A stretch of DNA of 22,477 nucleotides from JBDHAC01 sp039589195 (lineage in GTDB: Bacteria > Gemmatimonadota > Gemmatimonadetes > Palauibacterales > Palauibacteraceae), in assembly GCA_039589195.1 (NCBI GenBank), contig JBDHHV010000042.1, positions 1 to 22,477 on the forward strand, read 5' to 3'. How positions within the stretch are numbered: the stretch's first letter is position 1; the number at the start of each line of letters is the position of its first letter. The position numbers were made by a program, and so were the translations under genes. The notes beneath the pieces were generated by a model. It was given only the letters and a program-made list of their open reading frames with translations, did no database searches and was not told the origin of the DNA. This document shows, piece after piece, positions 7,635 to 15,127 of this stretch.

Positions 7635-8425
7635 TGGTTTTCCCCCCTCAGGAACCGCAAGACCACCGCCCACGTCGGCTCCACGTCGCCCTCCACGCGC
7701 TCCGGATTGAGCATGGAAGACCCGTGTACGCCGGGATCCGCAACGTAGGTCTGGTGTCCCTGCTCCTGGAACGTCTCGAGTTGAGCGGCCACTCGCGGGA
7801 TTTCCATCTCGCTCGCGGGTCTCAGGAATAGCGCCGGCACGGCGAGGTCTTCTACGTAGGCTCCGGGCTCACAACCGGCCATCGGATCTCCGGAGGCCGG
7901 AGAGAACGCCAACACACGTGAGACTTCATCGGCGTGCCCGGCCGCGAGCTGTATGGCCAGGGCCGCGCTGAAGCTGCTCCCCCAGATCACCGGCCACACC
8001 GAGGGCTCCAGCTCGCGCGCGTAGGCGAGCGTTGCCTCCAGATCGGCGTATGCCTCGCAAAACGTGAACTCCCGGTCCCCCAGTCTCTCGACCGTGCGGT
8101 TGACGCCGCCGAATCGGTCCCCTCCACGCCGCTGGTCGACCGCGAGCAGGTTGAAGCCCTCGGCGCTCAGCCGCGCGATCATCGATCCGTACTCGGCGCG
8201 GGCGTTGGAACCGCCCTGGTGGAACAGGAGCAGGAAGGGCCGGCCGCGGGTCTCCTCCGTCCACAGTAGATCGCCGGTGAGAACGATCCCGTCCGACGTC
8301 TCGATCAGCACTTCCCGCGTCGAGGCCTGGCCGCTGAGCGCACGAGCAACACCGAGACTCAACAACAGCGCTGCGGAGAGGCCTGCCACCCGCAGGACGG
8401 ATTTCCGAAGCTCAGGCATTTCCAT
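7631..8425 (-). CDS. Exported or membrane-anchored alpha/beta hydrolase (dienelactone-hydrolase-like)
   Basis: This is a 264-residue alpha/beta-hydrolase. An N-terminal hydrophobic segment (about 11-30, LRVAGLSAALLLSLG) is a signal peptide or anchor. The core has LLLFHQGGSN (oxyanion region, 65-74), the nucleophile elbow GSSFS with Ser151, and a late histidine H234 in PGVHGSS. The acid is probably E206 or a nearby residue. The architecture is that of dienelactone-hydrolase/acyl-peptidase-like small hydrolases; the substrate is unknown. Its start overlaps the end of the HhH gene by 14 bp, and its stop overlaps the lipoprotein start by 4 bp. The three are therefore probably cotranscribed. Confidence 0.85.
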   Translation of the reverse strand: MEMPELRKSVLRVAGLSAALLLSLGVARALSGQASTREVLIETSDGIVLTGDLLWTEETRGRPFLLLFHQGGSNARAEYGSMIARLSAEGFNLLAVDQRRGGDRFGGVNRTVERLGDREFTFCEAYADLEATLAYARELEPSVWPVIWGSSFSAALAIQLAAGHADEVSRVLAFSPASGDPMAGCEPGAYVEDLAVPALFLRPASEMEIPRVAAQLETFQEQGHQTYVADPGVHGSSMLNPERVEGDVEPTWAVVLRFLRGENQ

Positions 8426-8717
8426 CCTTCCAGTTCCACCACTTCAGCAGCTCGGGGTCGTGCTCTGCGGTTGCCGCGTAATAGACCGCGCATCGGAAGG
8501 CGTACAGAACGCAGCGATCGACCTCGGCGCCGACCTGGGCGCAGAGCTTTCGGTACAGGTGCTCGGGGTCGGCCGTCTTCAGGGCGTCCACCTCGTGAAT
8601 TCCGAGGTCCCACAGGTCTTGGCTCAGACTCTTGCCGATACCGGGGATCACCTGCAGCGCGCGCAGACCTCTCTGACGCTCGTACGTCTCCGACGGGGGA
8701 GCGAGACCTTGTGGCAT
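8412..8717 (-). CDS. Helix-hairpin-helix protein of the Cdd1 (pathogenicity-locus) family
   Basis: This 101-residue protein has a helix-hairpin-helix core: LQVIPGIGKSLSQDLWDLGIHEVDAL from about residue 21. The hairpin IPGIGKS (24-30) is the non-specific DNA-contact type. The remainder, with HLYRKLCAQVG, VDRCVLYAFRCAVYYA and the ending PELLKWWNWKD, matches the Cdd1 family as I remember it. Length equals the family's usual ~90-100 residues. A DNA-binding or repair-associated function is inferred from HhH; no catalytic residues are evident. It is 23 bp downstream of the ATP-grasp/SET gene and overlaps the hydrolase gene by 14 bp. Confidence 0.85.
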   Translation of the reverse strand: MPQGLAPPSETYERQRGLRALQVIPGIGKSLSQDLWDLGIHEVDALKTADPEHLYRKLCAQVGAEVDRCVLYAFRCAVYYAATAEHDPELLKWWNWKDGNA

Positions 8718-8740
8718 CGTTTTCTCCTCTGGCTCGAAAG

Positions 8741-10231
8741 TTACGGGCTCGCTAGCCGCACTATCGTCGTCGCCCTACGTCGCCGCTTCTCTCTCACGTA
8801 GTCCGACACGTGATCTCCGTAGCGGGCGACGAAGGCCTGCAGATAGTCGTCGCCTCGGATCGTTCCGCGGCAATCCGGTGCGCCGCAGCCGCACCCGAAG
8901 CTCGACATCTGTTCGTTGTAGAAGGTCGCGTAGTCCATCGTGATCTCATCACCCGTGGCGAGCGGTCGTCGGACCGCCACGTCAAGCCCCTCGAGCCATG
9001 CCGTGGGATCGCAAGAATGGTTGATGGGCTTCCAGTCTTCGGCGTCGCGACTCCACACCACCCACAGCTCATCCGTCAGCGGCCACGCGTAGCGCCGGAA
9101 CCAATCCATCCGGTCGCCGTTCCAATGAGCCTCGACGTGGGCTCGGGTGACCAGGGAGTGGGGCTCCTCCTCGAACTTGATGATCCGCTCACCCGGCTCG
9201 ATCGGACGCGTGGCGTAGAGACCGTATTCTCCGTCGCGGCGTGAGCGGACTTCCCAGCCCCGGGCACGCCGCTCGTGCCGCCGGATGGCGGCTTCGACGA
9301 TGTGACGTGTGAACCCCTCGTGCCCGGCGGGATCGTGCAGCAGACAGAAGTCGGCGCTCCCGGCGTCCTCGGGCTCGTAATAGATGCCGCAGTTCGCGTT
9401 GATTTCGAGCATGAAGGGCCGGCCCTCGGCATCTACGCGAAGGTCACACCGGCCGTAGCCCGATCCATTGAGCCCCACGAAGAACCTGGCAGACACCTCC
9501 CGGAGACGGGCCGCGAGCTCCGAATCCTCCACCGGGAAGCTCTGCATCTGCGCGTAATCGACCCATTTCATGTCGGAGTGCTTGAAGCTCTCACCTTCCG
9601 GAAAACGGTATTGGACGGGTGTGTAGGTAATCGGATTCGTGGGATCGTCGGCGTTCTCCGCCACCAGTGCGGTGCACTCGATTCCATCGATGAACTCTTC
9701 GATCAGCGCGCCCGCGAACCGGTTCATCATGATGCCGGCCTGCTCGCGCAGGGCTTCGGGGGTCTCGACTCGCGACTCTCGTGTCAGGCCGATGCTGGCG
9801 TAGCTGCTGGGGTGCTTGACGAACAACGGGAACATCAGCGTCTCCGCCGCTCGCTCGACGTCCGATTCGTCCTCCGCGAGCACGTAACCCGGGGTGTCGA
9901 TGCCCCACGCCCGGCAAACGCGCTTCATCGCCTCACGCGAAGGCTCGTAGAACTCCGAGGCGGCCCCCGTGAACGGCAGGTTCAGCCGTTCCAGCGCCTG
10001 AACGACCTCGATACCGGGCGTCTCCTCGTCCCACGCACCGTCGCACAGGTTGAAGAAGAGATCGAATCCCTCACGCGAGCGGGCGATGACCCGCTGGACG
10101 GCGGTCTCTTTCTCGAGGACCTCGAGCTCCCACGTCGCCTCGGGGAGAAAGGGCCGCGGATCACACGGCCAGTCGTCGTCCGGGAGCGAGTCGGCCTCCA
10201 GGTCCTGCGTGGTCAGTAGGCAGATGCGCAT
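8741..10231 (-). CDS. ATP-grasp ligase fused to a SET plus post-SET domain
   Basis: This is a two-domain protein of 496 residues. The N-terminal ~315 residues form a D-Ala-D-Ala-ligase-like ATP-grasp enzyme: MRICLLT first strand, FPLFVKHPSSYASIGL at 134-148 (ATP lysine K139), ALIEEFIDGIE at 175-185, RCDLRVDAEG at 261-270, metal-binding MLEINANCGI at 274-283. The C-terminal part is a SET domain. It shows GEYGLYATRPIEPGE at 334-348, NHSCDP at 404-409, GDEITMDY at 427-434, then post-SET cysteines C447, C449, C454 (FGCGCGAPDCRG), with the fourth ligand probably C407. Such domains methylate protein lysines. ATG 10231 is chosen because it opens the first strand; ATG 10267 (GAAGG upstream) would add 12 residues. 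Substrate unknown; conjugation plus methylation in one polypeptide is unusual. Confidence 0.88.
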   Translation of the reverse strand: MRICLLTTQDLEADSLPDDDWPCDPRPFLPEATWELEVLEKETAVQRVIARSREGFDLFFNLCDGAWDEETPGIEVVQALERLNLPFTGAASEFYEPSREAMKRVCRAWGIDTPGYVLAEDESDVERAAETLMFPLFVKHPSSYASIGLTRESRVETPEALREQAGIMMNRFAGALIEEFIDGIECTALVAENADDPTNPITYTPVQYRFPEGESFKHSDMKWVDYAQMQSFPVEDSELAARLREVSARFFVGLNGSGYGRCDLRVDAEGRPFMLEINANCGIYYEPEDAGSADFCLLHDPAGHEGFTRHIVEAAIRRHERRARGWEVRSRRDGEYGLYATRPIEPGERIIKFEEEPHSLVTRAHVEAHWNGDRMDWFRRYAWPLTDELWVVWSRDAEDWKPINHSCDPTAWLEGLDVAVRRPLATGDEITMDYATFYNEQMSSFGCGCGAPDCRGTIRGDDYLQAFVARYGDHVSDYVREKRRRRATTIVRLASP

Positions 10232-10242
10232 TTCGTCAGGCT

Positions 10243-10817
10243 TCAATCGGTGGTGAACCTCAGCCATCGACCTTCGTGGCAGTAGTGGGCCGTCGCGCCC
10301 TTTTCGAGAAACGCATCGGACAGGGCCTCGTGAACGAGCGTGGGCGGCGTACCTCTTCCGCATATGTCCAGTAGCGTCGCAGCGACTCGGCAGAAACGGA
10401 GTCGATAGCGCGCGAAAACAGGATGCCTTCGGCACCGAGCGCTTGTAGATACGTGCGATCGGCCGTGGACGCCAACCCCGACTGGCAGTTGGCCGCGCCT
10501 CCCCAGATGATGACGAGCTCGGAGATCCCGTCGCGCGAGCAGAGCGCGGCCCAATCCACCTGTCCGGATGCCGCGAACCGGCCCGAGATCAGATTATGAG
10601 GCTCCGGCTCGCCCCAGGCTTGTGGGATTCGGCAGCCCAACTCCTCGAGCGACTCTCGAACCCGCGGCGGCGTTCCCGCGAAGTCAGCCGGGACCAGGCG
10701 CACGACACCAGCCTCGGCGGCGCTCCAGGGATCCTCCCGCTCTGTCTGAGCGGTCTCCGGTGAGCACCCGCCGATCGTCGCGACCGCCGCGACAAGACAT
10801 GACCGAAGGGTCAGCAC
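10243..10817 (-). pseudogene. Lipoprotein gene with an apparent -1 frameshift near its 3' end
   Basis: The frame from GTG 10817 encodes a lipoprotein signal (LTLRSCLVAAVATIGGC, lipobox Cys18) and a folded-looking domain ending RRYWTYAEE. After that the same frame gives an Arg/Pro-rich tail to a stop at 10260. The -1 frame instead continues GTPPTLVHEALSDAFLEKGA and TAHYCHEGRWLRFTTD to a stop at 10243, which reads like real protein. The switch lies around 10352-10358, where GAGGTACG may once have been GAGGGTACG. Thus one base has been lost, either in nature or in the assembly. No slippery heptamer is visible, so programmed frameshifting is unlikely. Function unknown; not assigned to a family. 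It precedes the ATP-grasp/SET gene by 11 bp when frame-corrected. Confidence 0.7.
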
Positions 10818-10832
10818 GCGATCATCCGTCGA

Positions 10833-11456
10833 CTACCGGAGCTCGATGTCGCCCGTGGAGGTTTCGATCACGGCGATCAGGGCCGGGGCCGGTCCCGCTT
10901 CGACGGGCAGGTCCGACCCGATGGCGTCCAACATCGCGGCCACCCGCCGGGGATCGGGGTGCCGGGCCCGCAGGCTCCTCAGCCTGCACCCGGGCGGCGC
11001 GTCGATGGCCGGATGACGGGAAGCACCCCAATCGATCAGGAACGGCACGATCCCATCCGCCAGGATCACTTCGGGATCCGTGAGACGCCACGAAAGGACG
11101 CTGCCGTCCGGTCTTTCCCGGCTCGCGGCGAAGATCCGGCCCAGTTGCACGCCGCCGGCCACTGCCGTCTCGACCCGACCCTCGAGGTCGGGGGCCTTCG
11201 CCACCCAGGTGACGAGGCGTGGCCGGTCCAGCCGGTTCAGGCCAAAGATCGTCGGCATCTCCCGATCGTCACGCTCCGGATCCGGACCGAGAACTTCCAG
11301 GTAGGTCTCGGGACCCAGTGAGATCAGCGCGTTTCGGGTCCCCCAACGAGGGTGCCGTCCGCCCGGGGCCGCTCGCACTCCGAGCAGCTCTTCGAGCTCC
11401 TCTACCACCGTGTCGAGGTCGGGCCCGGCATACACGAGATGGTCGATCTCGTCCAT
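10833..11456 (-). CDS. Glyoxalase-like (VOC superfamily, Glyoxalase_3-type) protein
   Basis: This 207-residue protein starts MDEIDHLVYAGPDLD, the opening of glyoxalase-like VOC proteins. HPRWGTRNALISLGPETYLEVLGP follows at about 39-62. The pattern H-x-x-W-G-T-x-N with a later Y/E in YLEVLG fits the Glyoxalase_3 family. Here it is followed by a second half with SWRLTDP and PFLIDWG (about 120-143), and a terminal strand AVIETSTGDIEL. Metal ligands would be His6 and Glu59, by analogy. Substrates for this subgroup are unknown. The start is the only reasonable ATG (11456), without a clear Shine-Dalgarno. It lies between the DinB gene (33 bp) and the frameshifted lipoprotein (15 bp). Confidence 0.82.
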   Translation of the reverse strand: MDEIDHLVYAGPDLDTVVEELEELLGVRAAPGGRHPRWGTRNALISLGPETYLEVLGPDPERDDREMPTIFGLNRLDRPRLVTWVAKAPDLEGRVETAVAGGVQLGRIFAASRERPDGSVLSWRLTDPEVILADGIVPFLIDWGASRHPAIDAPPGCRLRSLRARHPDPRRVAAMLDAIGSDLPVEAGPAPALIAVIETSTGDIELR

Positions 11457-11489
11457 GAGGTCGGATCGAGGGTCAGGGTTCGCGGTCTT

Positions 11490-12026
11490 TCAGACTGCCG
11501 CGGCCTTGATGCGCTCGATCTGAGCCCGGTGAACGAGATCGTGGGCCGCGAGCAGTTTCACGATGTGCGCCACGCTCTCCGGTCCGCGCTCCTCGTGGAT
11601 GCCCGCGCGCTCCGATTCCTCCGCGGTGAGTCCCTCGAACCACGCCATATTCGCCGAGCGCAGAGCCTGTATCTCCGCCAGCGAGTCATCCAGCGAAGCG
11701 TCGTTGTAGCGGAGCTCCACCGCCCACTGATCCTGATCATAGCCCGCGATCGGTCCCCCGGGCCGCGCGATGCTCATCCGCATCCGGTAACGATACACGA
11801 GCTCGGTGTCCGCGAGGTGACGAATCACTTCCAGGACGGACCACTTACCCGGGGCCTCTCGCCGTCGGAGGCTCTCGTCATCCATGCCGTCGACGGTATC
11901 CCGTAGCCAGGTGACCAGCTCCCGTTGCACCTCGAGCGGGTCACGGTCGCCCAGCAAGTCGAGGAGCTGCTGTGTATAGACCCCGGCGCTCTGCGCCGCC
12001 TCGGATGCCGGATTCGAAAAGTCCAT
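11490..12026 (-). CDS. DinB-fold (DinB_2) protein
   Basis: This 178-residue four-helix protein has the metal-triad pattern of the DinB/YfiT superfamily. WSVLEVIRHLADTE contributes His70, and HDLVHRAQIERI near the C-terminus contributes His162 and His166. Members include bacillithiol S-transferases and mycothiol-dependent enzymes, but many are uncharacterised. Length is typical. The ATG at 12026 has only a weak purine stretch upstream. It sits 18 bp after the GNAT gene and 33 bp before the glyoxalase-like gene, probably in one transcript. A thiol-transferase role is possible given the bacilliredoxin-like gene elsewhere in the window, but this is inference. Confidence 0.87.
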   Translation of the reverse strand: MDFSNPASEAAQSAGVYTQQLLDLLGDRDPLEVQRELVTWLRDTVDGMDDESLRRREAPGKWSVLEVIRHLADTELVYRYRMRMSIARPGGPIAGYDQDQWAVELRYNDASLDDSLAEIQALRSANMAWFEGLTAEESERAGIHEERGPESVAHIVKLLAAHDLVHRAQIERIKAAAV

Positions 12027-12044
12027 GTCTGATCTCGACTCTCT

Positions 12045-12587
12045 TCAGGAAACTCCCACGCGGGTGCTTCGGCGCTCGAGGAGGAGCACATCCTGCCATT
12101 TCTCCCCTAGCTTCCCGAGCTTCTCGCGGACGCCGATCACGCGGAAGCCCTGGTTCTCGTGCACTCGTACGCTGGCCTCGTTCTCGGGGAATACGCCGGC
12201 CTGAAGGGTCCAGAAGCCGGCGGCCTCGGAGTCCTCGATCAAGCGCCTCAGCAGCGCCGAGCCCATGCCTTTTCCATGGCTCGTAGCGTCCACGTATACG
12301 CTCACTTCGGCCACGCCACCGTACACACACCGATCCGAGACCGGGCTCAACGCCGCCCACCCGATCACGTCCGCGGTGTCCTCCGCCACGCCGACCAGAC
12401 GGCACACGGCCAGGTGGTCCTCGTCCCACTCATCCCACTCCGGGGCCGCGGATTCGAAGGTAGCCAGCCCCGTGGCGATCCCCTGCTCGTAGATCGCGCG
12501 TACGCGCTCCCAATCGCCACGCTCCATCGCCCGGATGAACACACCCGGTGTGTTGCGAGGCATGTCTTCTGGAGGATGCGTGGGCAT
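12045..12587 (-). CDS. GNAT N-acetyltransferase, phosphinothricin-acetyltransferase-like
   Basis: This is a 180-residue GNAT acetyltransferase using acetyl-CoA. VFIRAMERGDWERVRAIYEQGI opens the fold at 16-37. VAEVSVYVDATSHGKGMGSALL at 92-112 contains the pantetheine/pyrophosphate loop HGKGMGSAL. VFPENEASVRVHENQGFRVIGVREKLGKL at 132-160 matches the phosphinothricin acetyltransferase (Pat/Bar) branch, ending in VLLLERRS. Pat-branch proteins commonly acetylate methionine sulfoximine, sulfone or related amino acids. The ATG at 12587 is selected because GGAGAG lies seven bases upstream; two further in-frame starts (12605, 12563) are possible. The longer open frame upstream runs into the membrane-protein gene and is not coding. 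Confidence 0.87.
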   Translation of the reverse strand: MPTHPPEDMPRNTPGVFIRAMERGDWERVRAIYEQGIATGLATFESAAPEWDEWDEDHLAVCRLVGVAEDTADVIGWAALSPVSDRCVYGGVAEVSVYVDATSHGKGMGSALLRRLIEDSEAAGFWTLQAGVFPENEASVRVHENQGFRVIGVREKLGKLGEKWQDVLLLERRSTRVGVS

Positions 12588-12612
12588 GGGTAGACTCTCC
12601 GTCATGGTCACG

Positions 12613-12641
12613 GGGGCGACCTTCGATGGGAAGGCCGCCCC
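12613..12641 (-). terminator. Strong hairpin between the membrane-protein and GNAT genes
   Basis: GGGGCG/CGCCCC (6 bp), one A-C mismatch, then CCTT/AAGG (4 bp) enclose a 7-nt loop. It lies 62-90 nt past the membrane-protein stop and 26 nt before the GNAT start. It could terminate or attenuate transcription; no T-run follows. Confidence 0.45.
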
Positions 12642-12702
12642 GCGTTTCCATCCACAGTCACATCGTGACGCGCCCGCCGTGGACGCGGGGTCCGTGACTC
12701 GG

Positions 12703-13266
12703 CTAGGACGCCGGCCACAGCCACCCGAAGACACCGGCTGTCAGGAGGGCGTACACGAGGCCATCGAACACCGACTTGAGCGTCGAGCTCCACGCCTTCT
12801 TGGTCCAGATGGAGTTCTGCAGGAGAGCCAGGGCATAGCCGATGAACGCAGTGGCGCCCGCGAAGCGGAAGACCGACAGATAATCCGCGCCCGGTCCCAG
12901 CGCCCGGCCGGCGATGTAGGCGGCGAATAGCCCGACCACGATGCAGTAGATGAACCACTGCACGAGGCTCGCGCCCATCTTGAACTCCCCGTTGGGTAAC
13001 ACCGTCATGAAGACCACCGGACCCTTGTTCATCTTCTCCTGGAACTCGGGGTCCTTGAAGTCCGCCATGCTCCCCGCGCGTGGAAGCGCATAGTCGCCCG
13101 GTGGGATGTTGAAGGGGCGCAACGCGTCCATGACCGCGTCCTCCGACGGCACCTCGACGAAGTCGCTCTTGTGGTAGTTGAGCATGGTGTGGATGACCCA
13201 GCTCACCAGGAACACGGCGACCGCCGCTACCAGGATCGGGATCAAAAGGGACATCATCGGAACCAT
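12703..13266 (-). CDS. Conserved-looking integral membrane protein, unknown function
   Basis: This 187-residue protein has four predicted membrane segments: about 6-26 (LIPILVAAVAVFLVSWVIHTM), 103-120 (WFIYCIVVGLFAAYIAG), 132-150 (FRFAGATAFIGYALALL) and 167-184 (GLVYALLTAGVFGWLWP). Between the first and second lies a soluble loop with PSEDAVMDALRPFNIPPGDYALP and GPVVFMTVLPNG. I recall proteins with this layout in several environmental phyla but no official family name. ATG 13266 is chosen because GGAGG lies five bases upstream; the GTG at 13272 would overlap that site. No transport or catalytic motif is seen. A strong hairpin downstream separates it from the GNAT gene. Confidence 0.8.
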   Translation of the reverse strand: MVPMMSLLIPILVAAVAVFLVSWVIHTMLNYHKSDFVEVPSEDAVMDALRPFNIPPGDYALPRAGSMADFKDPEFQEKMNKGPVVFMTVLPNGEFKMGASLVQWFIYCIVVGLFAAYIAGRALGPGADYLSVFRFAGATAFIGYALALLQNSIWTKKAWSSTLKSVFDGLVYALLTAGVFGWLWPAS

Positions 13267-13320
13267 GTTCACCTCCTCGTGCAGACACGATGGGCAAAGG
13301 AACTCCGGTCGTGGGCCGAC

Positions 13321-14127
13321 CTAAGTTGGGGCGCCTGGAGAGGAAAGCCAACTCCTCAGTCGCGCGTGAAAGTCATCGCGCACCTCCCTCTCGACCCAGG
13401 GGAAGTGTCCGCACGAGTCCCATTCATGGTATTCGAGCTGTGCCACGTAAGGCTCGAGGCTCGCTCTGATCATCCGGCCCGGGTGCGGATCTCTAGCGCC
13501 GTGGAGCATCAGCACGGGAGCATCGATGGTCGCGAAAGCCGCCGGATAGACGCCCTCTCGCTGGAGCCGCAGCATGTCCTCCCACGATTCTCGATTCGCG
13601 TGGGCGTCGACGTGCTCGTTCTCGAGATCGGCCGTGAGCAGATCGTGCGAGTACAGTGGGAGCAGAAGCTCCGCCTTGAGCCTGAGCCGTTCGTCCGGGT
13701 CGGGGATCTCGGTGTCGAGGCCATCCATTCTCGCGCGCAGGCGATCATCCATGCGCTCTCTCACGGTGGTTTCGAAGCGCTCCCGGGCCGCCGGATCGAA
13801 GGTGCCGCACCCGACCAGTACGAGCCCCCTCGTCCTGCCGGGCGCGGCCGCCGCGTACGCGAGCGCCAGCATGGCACCCCAGGAAGAGCCCACCAGGTGG
13901 ACGGGTGTCTCGCCCGCGAACGAGACGATAGCCTCGTGCAGGTCTTCGAGGTGTCGAGCCACCGTGAGCGGTGTCCCGCCACTACCTCTCTGGAATGGCT
14001 CGAGAACTCGGAATCTGCCAGCCAGCTCCCGAGCGATGGGGGCCATGTGCCCGGGAGCGCCGGGGCCTCCGTGGATCAGGACTACCGGGGGGCCGCTGCT
14101 CCCGTAGGCTCGCGCTTCGCGCAACAC
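13321..14127 (-). CDS. Alpha/beta hydrolase, proline-iminopeptidase-like
   Basis: This is a cytoplasmic alpha/beta-hydrolase of 268 residues with a complete catalytic set. HGGPG at 19-23 is the oxyanion motif typical of prolyl iminopeptidase-like enzymes. The nucleophile elbow GSSWG gives Ser82, GARDPH gives Asp213, and CGHFPW gives His241. A cap region lies at about 115-200. The substrate may be an N-terminal proline peptide or a small ester; sequence alone does not decide. The start is non-ATG: GTG 14127 sits one base from GGAAGG, while the next codon TTG (14124) has better spacing, so the true start could be one codon later. An inverted repeat occupies the 34-bp gap to the gene upstream. 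Confidence 0.88.
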   Translation of the reverse strand: MLREARAYGSSGPPVVLIHGGPGAPGHMAPIARELAGRFRVLEPFQRGSGGTPLTVARHLEDLHEAIVSFAGETPVHLVGSSWGAMLALAYAAAAPGRTRGLVLVGCGTFDPAARERFETTVRERMDDRLRARMDGLDTEIPDPDERLRLKAELLLPLYSHDLLTADLENEHVDAHANRESWEDMLRLQREGVYPAAFATIDAPVLMLHGARDPHPGRMIRASLEPYVAQLEYHEWDSCGHFPWVEREVRDDFHARLRSWLSSPGAPT

Positions 14128-14134
14128 GCCTTCC

Positions 14135-14160
14135 CGGGGGCGTCGCTCCGAATGCCCCCG
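14135..14160 (-). terminator. Inverted repeat in the gap before the alpha/beta hydrolase
   Basis: CGGGGGC (14135-14141) and GCCCCCG (14154-14160) pair exactly over a 12-nt loop. The element starts just after the stop of the DUF5946-DinB gene and ends at the next ribosome site. It could terminate part of the transcripts or modulate initiation of the hydrolase. Confidence 0.4.
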
Positions 14161-14161
14161 T

Positions 14162-15127
14162 CTACGGAGCTTCGTCGGCCGTCGGTCCGTACACGGCGGG
14201 CACCGCTATGTCGTTCAGACGCAGATACAACCCGAGCTGCGCGCGATGGTGGATGACGTGGTTGAGCACCATGCTCCGAACTACCGCGACCCGCGGCATT
14301 GAGAAGATGACCTCGCCGCCCGACAAGAACGTCCATTCTCCGAGCAGATGCTCGTCACTGGCGCCTTCGATCGCGGCGCGCGCATCGGCCACGTTCCTAT
14401 CGAACGTCTCCAGTGCCTCGTCGACGGAAGTGACAGGCTTCACGTGATGAGGCTCACCGCCCTCGGGGGCCATGTCGAAGCTGTCTTGCTGGATCGTCAT
14501 GACCGTCCAGCTCGGGATATTGGACAGGTGCGTGGCGAGGCCGACGAACGCCATCGACTTGTCGTGTGGCTTCCAGTCCAGCTTTTCGTTCGGAATGCGC
14601 TCGATGACCTTGCGTGTGTTCGCCATCTCGTGGTCGAGCTCGGGCAGCAATGCCTGGCTGAGTCCCATGGTCCACTCTCCCTGTTCCCGCTTTGCCGTGT
14701 CGATCCAATCTCGCGCGAGATCGTGATACACGGCGTATGCGTTCCAAACGTTCGACGCCCATTCCCTGACGAGCCTCTCGTGCTCGGCCGCGTCCGGGGC
14801 GTCCAGAATGTGAGCGATCGTCAGCTCCCCGACATCCTGCAGGAGCGGCGGCTTCTCCAGATCCTCTCGCTTCCCGCTCAGCCATTGCTGCAGCGTCCGT
14901 AGCAAATGGTGGTCACCGTCGTGCTCCATCGCGCAACACATCCCGGTCAGGTGCGCCGCGAAGGACTTCGCCGAGATCATGTACGGGTCGGCGTGCTGGA
15001 GCGAATACGTATCCACGGTGAGCCGGTGGATCCCGGCGTAACGGTAGTCCGAGAACTCCATCGCCAGCGTCTCATCGAAGTGCCCCTTGCACTCCGCCTC
15101 AGATGGCAGACCGCATGAGCAAGTCAT
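14162..15127 (-). CDS. DUF5946-DinB fusion protein
   Basis: This 321-residue protein appears to have two parts. The N-terminal ~150 residues match DUF5946: CSCGLPSEAECKGHFDETLAMEF, then YAGIHRLTVDTYSLQHADPY at 30-49 and a helical region to WIDTA. The C-terminal part is a DinB-fold domain: LDHEMANTRKVIERIPNEKLDWKPHDKSMAF, with His at THLSNIP and VLNHVIHHRAQLGLYLRLNDIAVPAVYGPTADE at the end, the usual DinB terminus. The metal histidines are therefore retained. The function of DUF5946 is unknown; the DinB part suggests a metal-dependent thiol or small-molecule transferase. The ATG overlaps the stop of the MBL-fold gene by 4 bp (ATGA), indicating coupled translation. Confidence 0.8.
   Translation of the reverse strand: MTCSCGLPSEAECKGHFDETLAMEFSDYRYAGIHRLTVDTYSLQHADPYMISAKSFAAHLTGMCCAMEHDGDHHLLRTLQQWLSGKREDLEKPPLLQDVGELTIAHILDAPDAAEHERLVREWASNVWNAYAVYHDLARDWIDTAKREQGEWTMGLSQALLPELDHEMANTRKVIERIPNEKLDWKPHDKSMAFVGLATHLSNIPSWTVMTIQQDSFDMAPEGGEPHHVKPVTSVDEALETFDRNVADARAAIEGASDEHLLGEWTFLSGGEVIFSMPRVAVVRSMVLNHVIHHRAQLGLYLRLNDIAVPAVYGPTADEAP

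Noticed and set aside
9275..10219. Plus-strand open frame of 314 codons
   Set aside because: Antisense to the ATP-grasp domain, with no recognisable motif.
10330..10370. Programmed -1 ribosomal frameshift in the lipoprotein gene
   Set aside because: No slippery heptamer and no evident downstream stimulator at the switch; a missing base is simpler.
13171..14256. Plus-strand open frame of 361 codons
   Set aside because: Antisense to the alpha/beta hydrolase with intact catalytic residues; no motif of its own.
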